This document shows, one piece after another, positions 26,893 through 36,128 of a stretch of DNA of 64,000 nucleotides. The stretch is from JBFXIE01 sp050176255. Lineage in GTDB: Bacteria; Pseudomonadota; Gammaproteobacteria; Burkholderiales; Burkholderiaceae_C. The position numbers and the translations under genes were made by a program. The notes beneath the pieces are model-generated. The model was given only the letters and a program-made list of their open reading frames with translations, was not told the DNA's origin and searched no databases. The stretch lies in NCBI RefSeq assembly GCF_050176255.1, contig NZ_JBFXIE010000005.1. One strand, given 5' to 3'. Position 1 is the stretch's first letter; each line of letters begins with the position of its first letter.

Positions 26893-27765
26893 ATGCTGAT
26901 GGGTCTTGCCGCCAACCGCCTGCACCACCACACCGAAGACGCCGCGCTGTTTGCCTTTTTGCGCGCCTGCGAGGCGGGTATCCGCGAACTGCAGCTGGGC
27001 CTGCACACGGTGGGCCGCACGCACGATGCCATCGTTGCAGCCGGCATGCTGCACAACTACCGCCCGCTGGTGCGCTACCCCTACGGGCGCGAAGGCGGGC
27101 TGATGCGGCTGGTGGCCGAGGTGGTGGGCCTGCCCGAGCCCGGCCGCACGCTGGATGGCGCCATCTACCTCATCGACCCGGTGGACCCGTCGTCCATCTT
27201 CCCCGAGGCGTTGGCGCTCAAGCGCCAGTGCGTGATCCACGGCAAGCCGTTCCTGTCCACCGTGGCCAGCGCGCGCGACTGGGTGGAGATGGAGCGCATG
27301 CACGCCGGCCTGCCGGCCGACCGCAACGCCGACCGCTTTCATGACTACGGCACGCAGACGCTGGCGCTGATCGCCCACGATGCGATGAAGTCCGCCATGC
27401 TGGACTTTGCGGCGCGTAACTTCGAATTGCTCTCGCGCTTTCGCCAGCGCGTGGCCACGGGCACCACGGGCCAGCGCCTGAATGAGCTGGCCTGGGCACG
27501 CGGCTGGCCTGCCGACACGCCCTGGGTGCAGCGCTTCAACAGCGGCCCGCTGGGCGGTGACGCGCAGATTGCCGACCTGGTGCTGCAGCGGCGCTGCCAC
27601 CGTGCCATTTTTTTTGAAGACCCGCACGTGGCGCGCCAGCATGAGGCCGACATCCAGCTGCTGGAGCGCGCCGTGACCACCGCCACGCACGACGCGGTGT
27701 GCACCACATCGCCGCAGGTGGCGCAGCGCTGGTGCGATGCCGCGGCGTTGCGCGCCGCGCGGTGA
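26893..27765 (+). CDS. methylglyoxal synthase-like protein with apparent tandem MGS domains
   Basis: A 290-residue protein, about twice the usual 150. The C-terminal half (about 155-290) is a complete methylglyoxal synthase domain. It has IAHDAMK (His/Asp pair), VATGTTGQRL (phosphate loop), SGPLGGDAQIADL (catalytic Asp) and FFEDPHVARQHEADIQLL (His and Asp). Such enzymes turn dihydroxyacetone phosphate into methylglyoxal. The N-terminal half aligns by eye with the same fold but lacks these residues (LHTVGRTHDAIVAAG in place of the TGTTG loop, DPVDPSSIFPEALAL in place of the His/Asp segment), so it looks like a degenerate duplicate. It precedes pbpC by 21 bp. Confidence 0.82.
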   Translation: MLMGLAANRLHHHTEDAALFAFLRACEAGIRELQLGLHTVGRTHDAIVAAGMLHNYRPLVRYPYGREGGLMRLVAEVVGLPEPGRTLDGAIYLIDPVDPSSIFPEALALKRQCVIHGKPFLSTVASARDWVEMERMHAGLPADRNADRFHDYGTQTLALIAHDAMKSAMLDFAARNFELLSRFRQRVATGTTGQRLNELAWARGWPADTPWVQRFNSGPLGGDAQIADLVLQRRCHRAIFFEDPHVARQHEADIQLLERAVTTATHDAVCTTSPQVAQRWCDAAALRAAR

Positions 27766-27786
27766 TCTGCGGGTGAGGCGCCCGTG

Positions 27787-30048
27787 ATGTGGCGACGCGC
27801 CCTTGCAGCGGCCAGCCTGGCGCTGGCCAGCACTGCCAGTCTGGCGCTGCCCACCTTTGAGGAAGTGCGCGCGGGCTTTCGCTCGTCCGAGACCCTGGTG
27901 CTCTCGCGCGAGGGCGAGGTGCTGCAGCGCCTGCGTACCGACGCCACCGTGCGCCGCGGCCAGTGGCTGGCGCTGGCCGACGTGTCGCCCGCGCTGCGGC
28001 GCGCCCTGGTGGTCAGCGAGGACAAGCGCTTTTACGAGCACAGCGGTGTGGACTGGGCGGCGGTGTCCGCCGCCGCCTGGGGCAACCTGTGGAACCAGCG
28101 CACGCGCGGCGCCAGCACGCTGACCATGCAGCTGGCGGGATTGCTCGACGGCCCGGATGCTGATTTCTTGCGCCAGGGCCCGGGCGGGCGCAGCGTGCCC
28201 CAAAAGCTGGGCCAGGCCGTGGCCGCGCAGGTGCTGGACCGGCGCTGGCGCAAGGACCAGATCCTGGAGGCCTACCTCAACCTGGTGCCCTTTCGCGGCG
28301 AGATCGTGGGCATCGACGCACTGGCGCGCACCCTGTTCGGCAAGGCCGCGCACGGTCTGGACGAGCGCGAGGCCGCCGTGGCCGCGGCCCTGGTGCGCGC
28401 GCCCAATGCGCGGCCCGCGCTGGTGGCGCGGCGCGCCTGCGGTGTGCTGCGCGACATGCGCGGGGCCGGCGGGGCCAGCGGGGCCTTGAACGCGACCGAC
28501 TGCGATGCGCTGGACCTGTTCACCACCGCCGCGTTGCAGCGCCGCACCTTTGCCGCCAGCGAGGGCATCGCGCCGCACTTTGCGCGCCAGCTACTGCGCC
28601 AGCAGGCCCGCCCGCCCGGCGGCGCGCCGCCGCAGCGCCTGCGCTCCACGCTCAGCGCGCCGCTGCAGCGCGTGGCGCTGGACACGCTCACCCGCCACCT
28701 GCGCGAGCTGCGCGGGCGCAACGTGCAAGACGCAGCGCTGGTGGTGCTGGACAACGCCAGCGGCCAGGTGCTGGCCTGGGTGGGCTCGTCCGGCCCCTTG
28801 AGCCAGGCAGCCGAGGTGGACGGCGTGCTGGCCTTGCGCCAGCCGGGCTCCACACTCAAGCCCTTTCTGTACGCGCAGGCCATCGCGCAGCGGCGGCTCA
28901 CCGCCGCGTCGCTGGTGCACGACTCGCCGGCGCACATCCCCACGGCCGGCGGGCTGTACATCCCGCAGAACTACGACCGGCAGTTCAAGGGCTGGGTGTC
29001 GGTGCGCACCGCGCTGGCGGCATCGCTCAACGTGCCGGCGGTGCGCACGCTGGTGATGGTGTCGCCCGATGCGTTTTTTGAGCAGCTGCGCGCCCTGGGC
29101 CTGCCGCTGCCGCAGTCGGGCGGCTACTACGGCTACAGCCTGGCGCTGGGCGCCAGCGAGGTGCCGCTGCTGCACCTGACCAACGCCTACCGCGCCCTGG
29201 CCAACGGCGGGCGCATCAGCCCCGTGGCCTATGCGCCTGCGCCGCGCCCGCAGTTCACCCCGGTGCTGGATGCGGGCGCCGCCTTCATCGTGGGCGACAT
29301 CCTGTCGGACGCCCATGCGCGCGTGCGCACCTTTGGCACCGACAGCGTGCTTGCCACGCGTTTCTGGACGGCGGTGAAGACCGGCACCAGCAAGGACATG
29401 CGCGACAACTGGGCCGTGGGCTGGTCGCAGCGCTACACCGTGGGCGTGTGGGTGGGCAACGCCAGCGGCGCTGCCATGCACGACGTCAGCGGCACCAGCG
29501 GCGCCGCGCCCATCTGGGCCGAAGTCATGCACTGGCTACACCGCACCACCCCCAGCCGCGCCCCACAGCCGCCCGCCACGCTGGTGCGCCAGTCCGTGCG
29601 CTTTGGCCCGGATCAGGATGGCCAGCCGCTGGAGAGCGCGCGGCAGGAGTGGTTTACGGCAGGCATGCAGCAGGCGTTTTTTGCTACTGAAAGCATAGCT
29701 GCTAGCGCAGGTAATACAAGCGCTAAAGGCCAAAATGACTACCAGCTCGCCAGCGCTGCCGCGCCGCGCATCCTGGCGCCCGCGCCGGGCACCGTGGTGG
29801 CGCTGGACCCCGACATTGCGCCTGCGCACCAGCGCCTGCAGTTCGTGGCAGGTGCTGCCGGTCAGGCCGATCTGGCGGGCAGCGCTTCGCTGCACTGGCG
29901 CATCAACGGCAAGCCTGCGGGGCAGGGCGCCACCCTGGCCTGGCTGCCCTGGCCCGGTCGCCACCGCGTGCAGCTGCTGGATAGGCGCGAGCTGCTGCTG
30001 GATGAGGTGACTGTCGAGGTGCGCGGCGCTAGCGCCCCGGCACGGTGA
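27787..30048 (+). CDS. pbpC: penicillin-binding protein 1C
   Basis: A 753-residue bifunctional peptidoglycan synthase with an N-terminal signal/anchor. The glycosyltransferase domain shows EDKRFYEHSGVDW, RGASTLTMQLAGLL and RRWRKDQILEAYLNLVPFRG. The transpeptidase domain shows the active-site Ser in PGSTLKPF, SLN in LAASLNVPAV, and KTGTSKDMRDNW. A C-terminal BiPBP_C beta domain follows (about 665-753). PBP1C is usually coupled to an alpha-2-macroglobulin gene; here the two are 9.5 kb apart. A dispersed repeat copy encodes the linker before the C-terminal domain (ESIAASAGNTSAKGQND). Confidence 0.94.
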   Translation: MWRRALAAASLALASTASLALPTFEEVRAGFRSSETLVLSREGEVLQRLRTDATVRRGQWLALADVSPALRRALVVSEDKRFYEHSGVDWAAVSAAAWGNLWNQRTRGASTLTMQLAGLLDGPDADFLRQGPGGRSVPQKLGQAVAAQVLDRRWRKDQILEAYLNLVPFRGEIVGIDALARTLFGKAAHGLDEREAAVAAALVRAPNARPALVARRACGVLRDMRGAGGASGALNATDCDALDLFTTAALQRRTFAASEGIAPHFARQLLRQQARPPGGAPPQRLRSTLSAPLQRVALDTLTRHLRELRGRNVQDAALVVLDNASGQVLAWVGSSGPLSQAAEVDGVLALRQPGSTLKPFLYAQAIAQRRLTAASLVHDSPAHIPTAGGLYIPQNYDRQFKGWVSVRTALAASLNVPAVRTLVMVSPDAFFEQLRALGLPLPQSGGYYGYSLALGASEVPLLHLTNAYRALANGGRISPVAYAPAPRPQFTPVLDAGAAFIVGDILSDAHARVRTFGTDSVLATRFWTAVKTGTSKDMRDNWAVGWSQRYTVGVWVGNASGAAMHDVSGTSGAAPIWAEVMHWLHRTTPSRAPQPPATLVRQSVRFGPDQDGQPLESARQEWFTAGMQQAFFATESIAASAGNTSAKGQNDYQLASAAAPRILAPAPGTVVALDPDIAPAHQRLQFVAGAAGQADLAGSASLHWRINGKPAGQGATLAWLPWPGRHRVQLLDRRELLLDEVTVEVRGASAPAR
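29683..29739 (-). repeat. dispersed palindromic repeat, copy 7 (in frame inside pbpC)
   Basis: GCTACTGAAAGCATAGCTGC, TAGCGCAGGTAATACAAGCG and CTAAAGGCCAAAATGAC form a full-length copy in reverse orientation. Its reverse complement matches copy 6 closely. Translation gives a polar linker with no stop codon. Confidence 0.88.
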
Positions 30049-30110
30049 CATGGGTTCAGCCGCTGCGCGCCCGGTTCGGGTTCAACGGCGTTGTTTAAAA
30101 TGATTACAAA

Positions 30111-32399
30111 ATGGCCATGTCCTTATCCCGTCAGTTTTTTACCCACCGCCTGATTTGGCTGGCTGTGTTGGTCTCCGCCGGCATTGGCGCGCTGTTTGCG
30201 CGCGCTATCTGGACCATGCGCGGCGAAGAATGGGGCTTTGCCAGCCAGACCAACACCAACCTGGTGCGCACGCTGGAGACCGGCCTGGTCTGGGCACTCG
30301 ATTCCATGGACAAATCGCTGGAAGGCGTGGCCCGTGAAGTGACGCAGCCAGACGTGTGGGCTTTGACGGCGGACCTGCGCGCCCGCGTGCTGTTTGACAA
30401 CTCGCTGCGCGCGCGCGGCGCAGGCGGCGTGCTGGTGCTCGACGAGAGCGGCGAGGTGGTACTGGACTCCGGCTCCCTTGAGCCGCGCAAGGCCAACCTG
30501 GCCGACCGGGACTACTTTCTGGCCTTCAAGGAAAGCGGCCACCAGGGCCTGTACATCGGCCGGCCTGTCGTGTCGCGCATTACTGGCGTGGGCATCCTGC
30601 CGTTGGTGCGTGCCTATCATCATCCCGATGGCCGCTTTGCCGGGGTGGTGGTGGGTGTCATTCCCCTGAGTTACCTCAACGATTTCTTTCGGGCGCTTGA
30701 TCTGGGCAAAGACAGCGGCGTGAACCTGTACCGCGCCGACGGCGTGTTGATTTCGCGCTTTCCGTATGGCAATTCCGACGTGGGGCGCAGCATCGCGGGC
30801 ACGCCCAACATGTTGCGTTTTCAGCGCGAGGGCAGCGGCCTGTTTGTGGGCAAGGCCGCCATTGATGGCGTGCAGCGGCTGTACGCCTTTCGCAAGGTGG
30901 GCGGCTATCCGCTCATCGTCAACGTGGCCCAGTCCACCGAAACCATTTTGGCCCAATGGCGCCGCAGTGCCTGGGTGCTGGGCGGCTTTGCCGCGCTGCT
31001 GATGCTGGCCAGCCTGGGCCTGGCGCTGCTGTTCATGCGCGAGCTGACGCTGCGGCAAAAGGTGTCGGCCCAGCTGCGCGAGGCCGAGCACGACATGCGC
31101 ACCATCATGGACAACATGCCCTCCATGATTGGTTACTGGGACGACCAGCTGCGCAACCGCTTCGCCAACCAGCCTTACTTCGACTGGTTTGGCGTGACGC
31201 CTGCCCGCATGCGCGGCATGCACGCCAGCGAGCTGCTGACGCCCGAGCTGTATGCCGCCGGCAAGCCTTACTTTGAGCGCGCGCTGCAGGGCGAGCCGCA
31301 GCTGTTCGAGCACACCATCATTGACACCCAGGGCATGCCACGCCACACCATGGGCTCGTTGGTGCCCGACGTGGACGAGGACAGCGGCAAGGTGCAAGGC
31401 ATCTTCGTGCAGGTCACCGACATCACCGACCGCAAGCGGATGGAGGATCAGCTGTTCGAGGAAAAAGAGCGCGAGCGCCTGACGCTGCAATCCATTGGCG
31501 ATGCGGTGATCTGCACCGACGCCCGGGGCGTGCTGACCTACCTCAACCCCGTGGCCGAGCGCCTGACTGGCTGGCAGGCCAGCGACGCGGCGGGTCGCAG
31601 CATCGATGAAGTGAAGCAGCTGCGCTGCCCCGGCAATGACGCGCCCCTGCCCAGTCCCTTGCACAAAGCCATTCAGCTGGCCGCGCCGGTGGAAAACGTG
31701 CGCGGCGTGCTCGTGCACCATACCAGCGGCCAGCGTTTCCAGGTGGACGAGACCGCCAGCCCCATCGCCGATCGCCATGGCAACGTGACCGGCGCCGTTG
31801 CCGTGCTGCGCGACGTGACCGATGCCGTGGCCATGGCGGAGCGCCTGGCCCGCCTTGCCCAATACGACGCCCTGACCGATCTGCCCAACCGCGTGTTGCT
31901 GCAAGACCGCGCGCAACAGGCCATTGCCCAGGCGCGGCGCCTGGGCAAGGCGCTGGCCGTGATGTACCTGGACCTGGACGGTTTCAAGCAAGTCAACGAC
32001 ACCCTGGGCCATGCCTTGGGTGACCAGTTGCTGGTGCAGTTTGCCCAACGTCTGCAGCGCGCCGTGCGCGCGACCGACACCGTGTGCCGCCATGGCGGCG
32101 ACGAATTCGTGGTGCTGCTGCCGGGCCTGGACGGCGCCGACCCCGAGGGCTCGGCATGCCGCGTGGCCCACAAGATTCTGGCGGCGCTCGATGCGCCTTT
32201 CGACCTGTCCGGGCACATGGTGCGCGGGGGACTGAGCGGCGGAATCGCGCTGTACCCTGAGCATGGCGATACCTTCGAAGAGCTCTCGCGCCATGCCGAC
32301 AGTGCCATGTACGTCGCCAAGCGCGCCGGGAGGCTGCGCTTCATGCTCTACCGCGGCAGGGGCCAGCCGCCTCTGGCCGTGCAGCCTTCATCCACCTAA
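30111..32399 (+). CDS. membrane diguanylate cyclase (Cache-PAS-PAS-GGDEF)
   Basis: A 762-residue sensor enzyme that makes cyclic di-GMP. A first membrane helix (about 10-30), a periplasmic dCache sensor (about 35-280) and a second helix (about 283-305) are followed by two PAS domains (about 325-445 and 455-590). The GGDEF domain (about 600-755) has an intact GGDEF at 32094-32108 and the inhibitory I-site RATD exactly five residues before it. This suggests an active, feedback-inhibited cyclase. There is no EAL domain. It stands alone 60 bp after pbpC. Confidence 0.92.
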   Translation: MAMSLSRQFFTHRLIWLAVLVSAGIGALFARAIWTMRGEEWGFASQTNTNLVRTLETGLVWALDSMDKSLEGVAREVTQPDVWALTADLRARVLFDNSLRARGAGGVLVLDESGEVVLDSGSLEPRKANLADRDYFLAFKESGHQGLYIGRPVVSRITGVGILPLVRAYHHPDGRFAGVVVGVIPLSYLNDFFRALDLGKDSGVNLYRADGVLISRFPYGNSDVGRSIAGTPNMLRFQREGSGLFVGKAAIDGVQRLYAFRKVGGYPLIVNVAQSTETILAQWRRSAWVLGGFAALLMLASLGLALLFMRELTLRQKVSAQLREAEHDMRTIMDNMPSMIGYWDDQLRNRFANQPYFDWFGVTPARMRGMHASELLTPELYAAGKPYFERALQGEPQLFEHTIIDTQGMPRHTMGSLVPDVDEDSGKVQGIFVQVTDITDRKRMEDQLFEEKERERLTLQSIGDAVICTDARGVLTYLNPVAERLTGWQASDAAGRSIDEVKQLRCPGNDAPLPSPLHKAIQLAAPVENVRGVLVHHTSGQRFQVDETASPIADRHGNVTGAVAVLRDVTDAVAMAERLARLAQYDALTDLPNRVLLQDRAQQAIAQARRLGKALAVMYLDLDGFKQVNDTLGHALGDQLLVQFAQRLQRAVRATDTVCRHGGDEFVVLLPGLDGADPEGSACRVAHKILAALDAPFDLSGHMVRGGLSGGIALYPEHGDTFEELSRHADSAMYVAKRAGRLRFMLYRGRGQPPLAVQPSST

Positions 32400-32472
32400 A
32401 ACCCTGGTGGGCTGGCAAAGTCCGCGGCTTGCTTCGCCGCTGCCCACCCCTCACCCGCCGCAGGAGAATCAC

Positions 32473-33645
32473 TTGCCCGACCTTTCCAGAATCACCTGTA
32501 TCGAAGACCTGCGCGTGCTCGCGCAGCGCCGCGTGCCCCGCATGTTCTACGACTACGCCGACTCTGGCGCCTGGACCGGGGGCACCTACCGTGCGAACGA
32601 GGACGACTTCGCGCCCATCAAGCTGCGCCAGCGCGTGGCCGTCAACATGGAAGGGCGCACCACTGCCACCACGCTGGTGGGGCAGCAGGCCCGCATGCCC
32701 GTGTGCATCGCGCCTGTGGGCCTCACGGGCATGCAGCATGCCGACGGCGAGATCCACGCCGCTCGCGCGGCCGAGAAGTTCGGCATTCCGTTCACGCTGT
32801 CCACGATGAGCATCTGCTCCATCGAGGACATTGCCGGGCACACCAGCGCGCCGTTCTGGTTCCAGCTGTACATGATGCGCGACCGCGACGCCATGGCCCG
32901 CATGATCCAGCGCGCCAAGGACGCGCGCTGCAGCGCCCTGGTGCTCACGCTGGACCTGCAGGTGATCGGCCAGCGCCACAAGGACATTAAAAACGGCCTG
33001 ACCGCGCCGCCCAAGCCCACGCTGGCCAACATCCTCAACCTGATGACCAAGCCCCAGTGGTGCTTGGGGCTGGCCGGCACGCGCCGGCGCAGCTTTGGCA
33101 ACCTGGTGGGGCACGTCAAGGGCGTGTCGGACATGAGCTCGCTGGCCGCCTGGACCAACGAGCAGTTCGACCCGCGCCTGTCCTGGGCCGACGTCGCCTG
33201 GGTGAAGGAGCAGTGGGGCGGCAAGCTGATCCTCAAGGGCATCATGGTCGAGGAGGATGCGCGCCTGGCCGTGCAGCACGGCGCAGACGCCATCGTGGTC
33301 AGCAACCACGGCGGGCGCCAGCTGGACGGCGCGCCGTCCTCCATCCATGCGCTGCCGGCCATCGTGGATGCCGTGGGCACGCAGACCGAGGTGTGGATGG
33401 ACGGCGGCATCCGCAGCGGCCAGGACGTGCTCAAGGCCTGGGCGCTGGGCGCGCGCGGCACCATGATCGGCCGCGCCATGGTGTATGGCCTGGGCGCGTT
33501 CGGCGAGGCGGGCGTGACGAAGGCCCTGCAGATCATCCACAAGGAGCTGGACGTGACCATGGCTTTTTGCGGGCACACCGACATCCAGAACGTGAGCCGC
33601 TCCATCCTCGTGCCCGGCACCTATCCCACGGCGCCGCAGGACTGA
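32473..33645 (+). CDS. FMN-dependent alpha-hydroxy acid oxidase/dehydrogenase (LldD-like)
   Basis: A 390-residue flavoenzyme oxidising an L-2-hydroxy acid, probably lactate or a relative. The start is TTG at 32473, placed by CAGGAG at 32461-32466. The protein then begins LPDLSRITCIEDLRVLAQRR as in this family. Motifs include MFYDYADSGAW, the flavin segment FWFQLYMMRDR, the catalytic His in VVSNHGGRQLDGAPSS, and MDGGIRSGQDVLKA near the FMN phosphate. The frame is open upstream but that part lacks homology. No dedicated electron-transfer partner is nearby. Confidence 0.9.
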   Translation: MPDLSRITCIEDLRVLAQRRVPRMFYDYADSGAWTGGTYRANEDDFAPIKLRQRVAVNMEGRTTATTLVGQQARMPVCIAPVGLTGMQHADGEIHAARAAEKFGIPFTLSTMSICSIEDIAGHTSAPFWFQLYMMRDRDAMARMIQRAKDARCSALVLTLDLQVIGQRHKDIKNGLTAPPKPTLANILNLMTKPQWCLGLAGTRRRSFGNLVGHVKGVSDMSSLAAWTNEQFDPRLSWADVAWVKEQWGGKLILKGIMVEEDARLAVQHGADAIVVSNHGGRQLDGAPSSIHALPAIVDAVGTQTEVWMDGGIRSGQDVLKAWALGARGTMIGRAMVYGLGAFGEAGVTKALQIIHKELDVTMAFCGHTDIQNVSRSILVPGTYPTAPQD

Positions 33646-33651
33646 CGGTTT

Positions 33652-33710
33652 GCTCCTGTTGTGATAGCTGCTGGCGCTTGATGGGTATGCGTCATCGGCA
33701 TTTTTGACTT
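33652..33710 (-). repeat. dispersed palindromic repeat, copy 8
   Basis: GCTCCTGTTGTGATAGCTGC, TGGCGCTTGATGGGTATGCG and TCATCGGCATTTTTGACTT match the reverse orientation. It fills the start of the gap between the hydroxyacid oxidase and the DMT transporter genes. Confidence 0.8.
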
Positions 33711-33803
33711 GAAACCTGGCCGCCGGCCATCGCCAGGGACTGAGGCGGGCCTCGCCAATCACCGGGGCCGCGCGGCAGTGGTGCTGGCTATGCTCGGCAG
33801 CGC

Positions 33804-34739
33804 ATGACTTCCTCCCTGACGACCGTCGCACCGTGGCTCTGGGTGCCCGTGGTGCTGTTTGCCGCGCTGGCGCAGACCGTGCGCAACACCGCGCAGCGCT
33901 CCCTGACCGCCGAACTGGGCACGCTGCCCGCCACGCTGGTGCGCTTTCTCTACGGCCTGCCGTTTGCCGGCGTGTGGCTGGCGCTGCTGTACGCCTGGCC
34001 CGAACAGCCGCCGGCGGTGCCGCAGTTCAGCGTCGCCTATCTGGGCTGGATTGCCCTGGGGGCTTTTTTCCAGATTGCGGGCACGGCCTTCCTGCTGCTG
34101 GCCATGAAAGAGCGCAACTTTGCCGTGGCCGTCACCCTGTCCAAGACCGAGGTGCTGCAGGTGGCGCTGTTTGCCAGCGTTTTTTTGCATGAGCTGCCCA
34201 CGCCGCTGGCGCTGCTGGCCATGGTGGTGGCCACGCTGGGCGTGCTGCTGCTGTCGCTGCCCCCGCGCGGACAGCTGCTGTCGCCGGCGGCCTGGCTGAG
34301 CCGCCCGGCCCTCTATGGCCTGGCCTGCGGCGCCAGCTTTGCCATCGCCTCGGTGGGCTTTCGCGGCGGGGCGCTGGCGCTGGGGGCGCAAACCCCCTGG
34401 CTGTCGGGCGCCTGGGGCGTGCTCATCGCGCAGACGCTGCAGACCCTGGGCCTGGGTGCCTGGGTGGCGCTCAGGACCGAGCGGGGCCTGGCCGCGCTGT
34501 GGCCCGCGTGGCGCATGTCGCTGGTGGCGGGCAGCATGGGGGCGGCCGCGTCGCTGGCCTGGTTCACGGCCTATGCCATGCAGACCACGGGGGCCGTGCG
34601 CACGCTGGGCATGGTGGAGGTGGTGTTCAGCTACCTGGTGTCGCGCCGCCTGCTCAGCGAGTCCTTCACGCGGCCCGAGAAGGTCGGCATGGCGCTCATG
34701 TTGGCAGGGCTGGTGCTGATCTGCCTGCAGGGCGTGTAG
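33804..34739 (+). CDS. DMT-family (EamA) transporter
   Basis: A 311-residue membrane protein with about ten hydrophobic helices in two EamA repeats. The second half contains AYAMQTTGAVRTLGMVEVVF and SYLVSRRLLSE, and the protein ends with the typical GMALMLAGLVLICLQ. Family members export amino acids or other metabolites. The substrate is unknown. The gene precedes dinB by 34 bp on the same strand, possibly in one transcript. Confidence 0.88.
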   Translation: MTSSLTTVAPWLWVPVVLFAALAQTVRNTAQRSLTAELGTLPATLVRFLYGLPFAGVWLALLYAWPEQPPAVPQFSVAYLGWIALGAFFQIAGTAFLLLAMKERNFAVAVTLSKTEVLQVALFASVFLHELPTPLALLAMVVATLGVLLLSLPPRGQLLSPAAWLSRPALYGLACGASFAIASVGFRGGALALGAQTPWLSGAWGVLIAQTLQTLGLGAWVALRTERGLAALWPAWRMSLVAGSMGAAASLAWFTAYAMQTTGAVRTLGMVEVVFSYLVSRRLLSESFTRPEKVGMALMLAGLVLICLQGV

Positions 34740-34773
34740 GAGCGGACTGGGGGGAGGCGCGACAATCGCGGCA

Positions 34774-35973
34774 GTGACCGCTACCGCCCCTGATCGCCGC
34801 ATCGCCCATCTCGACATGGATGCGTTCTACGCCTCCGTCGAGCTGCTGCGCTACCCGCAACTCAAGGGGCTGCCTGTAGTGATCGGTGGCGGCCGCCGAC
34901 CGCAGGACGAGGCGCTGGCTGCTGCCTATGCGGGCCGCCTGGGCGAGATTCCCGTGGCGGCGTTTGCGCTGCTGCGTGACTACGCAGGCCGCGGCGTGAT
35001 CACCACCGCCACCTATGCGGCGCGGCAGTTTGGCGTGGGCTCCGCCATGGGGCTGATGAAGGCCGCCCGCCTGTGCCCGCAGGCCGTGCTGCTGCCGGTG
35101 GACTTTGCGCAGTACCGCCGCTACTCCCGGCGTTTCAAGGAGGTGATCCTGTCCATCGCGCCGGTCATGGAAGACCGAGGCGTGGACGAGGTGTATATCG
35201 ACTTCACGCGGGTGCCCGGCGGCCAGCGCGAGGGTGGCCGTGTGCTGGCCCGGCTGATCCAGAAGAGCATCTTCGACGCCACGGGGCTGACCTGCTCCAT
35301 CGGCGTGGCGCCCAACAAGCTCATCGCCAAGATGGCAAGCGAGTTCAACAAGCCCAATGGCATCTCCATCGTGCAGCACGATGACCTGCAACCGCGCATC
35401 TGGCCGCTGGACTGCCGCAAGATCAACGGCGTGGGCCCCAAGGCCGAGGCCAAATTGCTGGCCCACGGCATCCGCACCATTGGCGATCTGGCGCAGCGGC
35501 CGCTGCCGTGGCTGGTGCAGCAGTTCGGGCGGTCTTATGGCGCCTGGCTGCACGAGGCCGCCTGGGGCCGCGACGAACGCGAGGTGGTGACCGAGAGCGA
35601 GCCCGTGTCCATGAGCCGCGAGACCACCTTCGAACGCGACCTGCACGCGGTGCACGACCGCGCCGAGCTGGGCCGCATCTTCACCGCCCTGTGCGAGCAG
35701 GTGGCGGGCGACCTGATTGCTAAGGGCTACGCGGGCCGCACCATCGGCATCAAGCTGCGCTACGACGACTTCAAGACCGCCACGCGCGACCAGACGGTGG
35801 CGGACTACACACAGGACGCAGCCACCATCCGCCGCGTGGCCGGCCTGTGCCTCAAGCGCGTGCCGCTGGGCCGGCGGCTGCGCCTGCTGGGCGTGCGCGT
35901 GGGCAACTTGCTGCCCCAGGCCACCGTGGCTGGGCAGGCCGGCCGCTGGGGTGAGAGCGCGGCGCTGTTTTAG
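34774..35973 (+). CDS. dinB: DNA polymerase IV (Y-family translesion polymerase)
   Basis: A 399-residue error-prone polymerase. Catalytic acidic residues sit in RIAHLDMDAFYASVE and in RGVDEVYIDFTRV. The steric-gate region and thumb follow (CSIGVAPNKLIAKMASEFNK, KINGVGPKAEAKL helix-hairpin-helix), and the little-finger domain is near 250-370. The start is GTG at 34774; the next ATG would remove the first catalytic strand. I see no clear LexA box immediately upstream. It contains no clear C-terminal beta-clamp peptide beyond the final Leu-rich stretch. Confidence 0.93.
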   Translation: MTATAPDRRIAHLDMDAFYASVELLRYPQLKGLPVVIGGGRRPQDEALAAAYAGRLGEIPVAAFALLRDYAGRGVITTATYAARQFGVGSAMGLMKAARLCPQAVLLPVDFAQYRRYSRRFKEVILSIAPVMEDRGVDEVYIDFTRVPGGQREGGRVLARLIQKSIFDATGLTCSIGVAPNKLIAKMASEFNKPNGISIVQHDDLQPRIWPLDCRKINGVGPKAEAKLLAHGIRTIGDLAQRPLPWLVQQFGRSYGAWLHEAAWGRDEREVVTESEPVSMSRETTFERDLHAVHDRAELGRIFTALCEQVAGDLIAKGYAGRTIGIKLRYDDFKTATRDQTVADYTQDAATIRRVAGLCLKRVPLGRRLRLLGVRVGNLLPQATVAGQAGRWGESAALF

Positions 35974-36128
35974 CCCCTGGTCTGGCGCGCCAGCGCCCTG
36001 CCGTACACCCGGTTTGTGTAAATTTCTTGACGCCAATCGTGGCCAATTCGGTGAAAAGTTACACTTGCGGGCCGCAACTGTCGCGCACGGCCCCGAACCC
36101 GGGGCCGTTTGTTCTTTCAAAGGTGTGC

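Noticed and set aside
30123..32294. A 723-residue minus-strand frame over the diguanylate cyclase
   Set aside because: Antisense to a gene with clear Cache, PAS and GGDEF motifs; the shadow has none.
32263..32472. A longer hydroxyacid oxidase starting inside the diguanylate cyclase gene
   Set aside because: The extra residues show no homology, and CAGGAG before the TTG at 32473 marks the start of the conserved protein.
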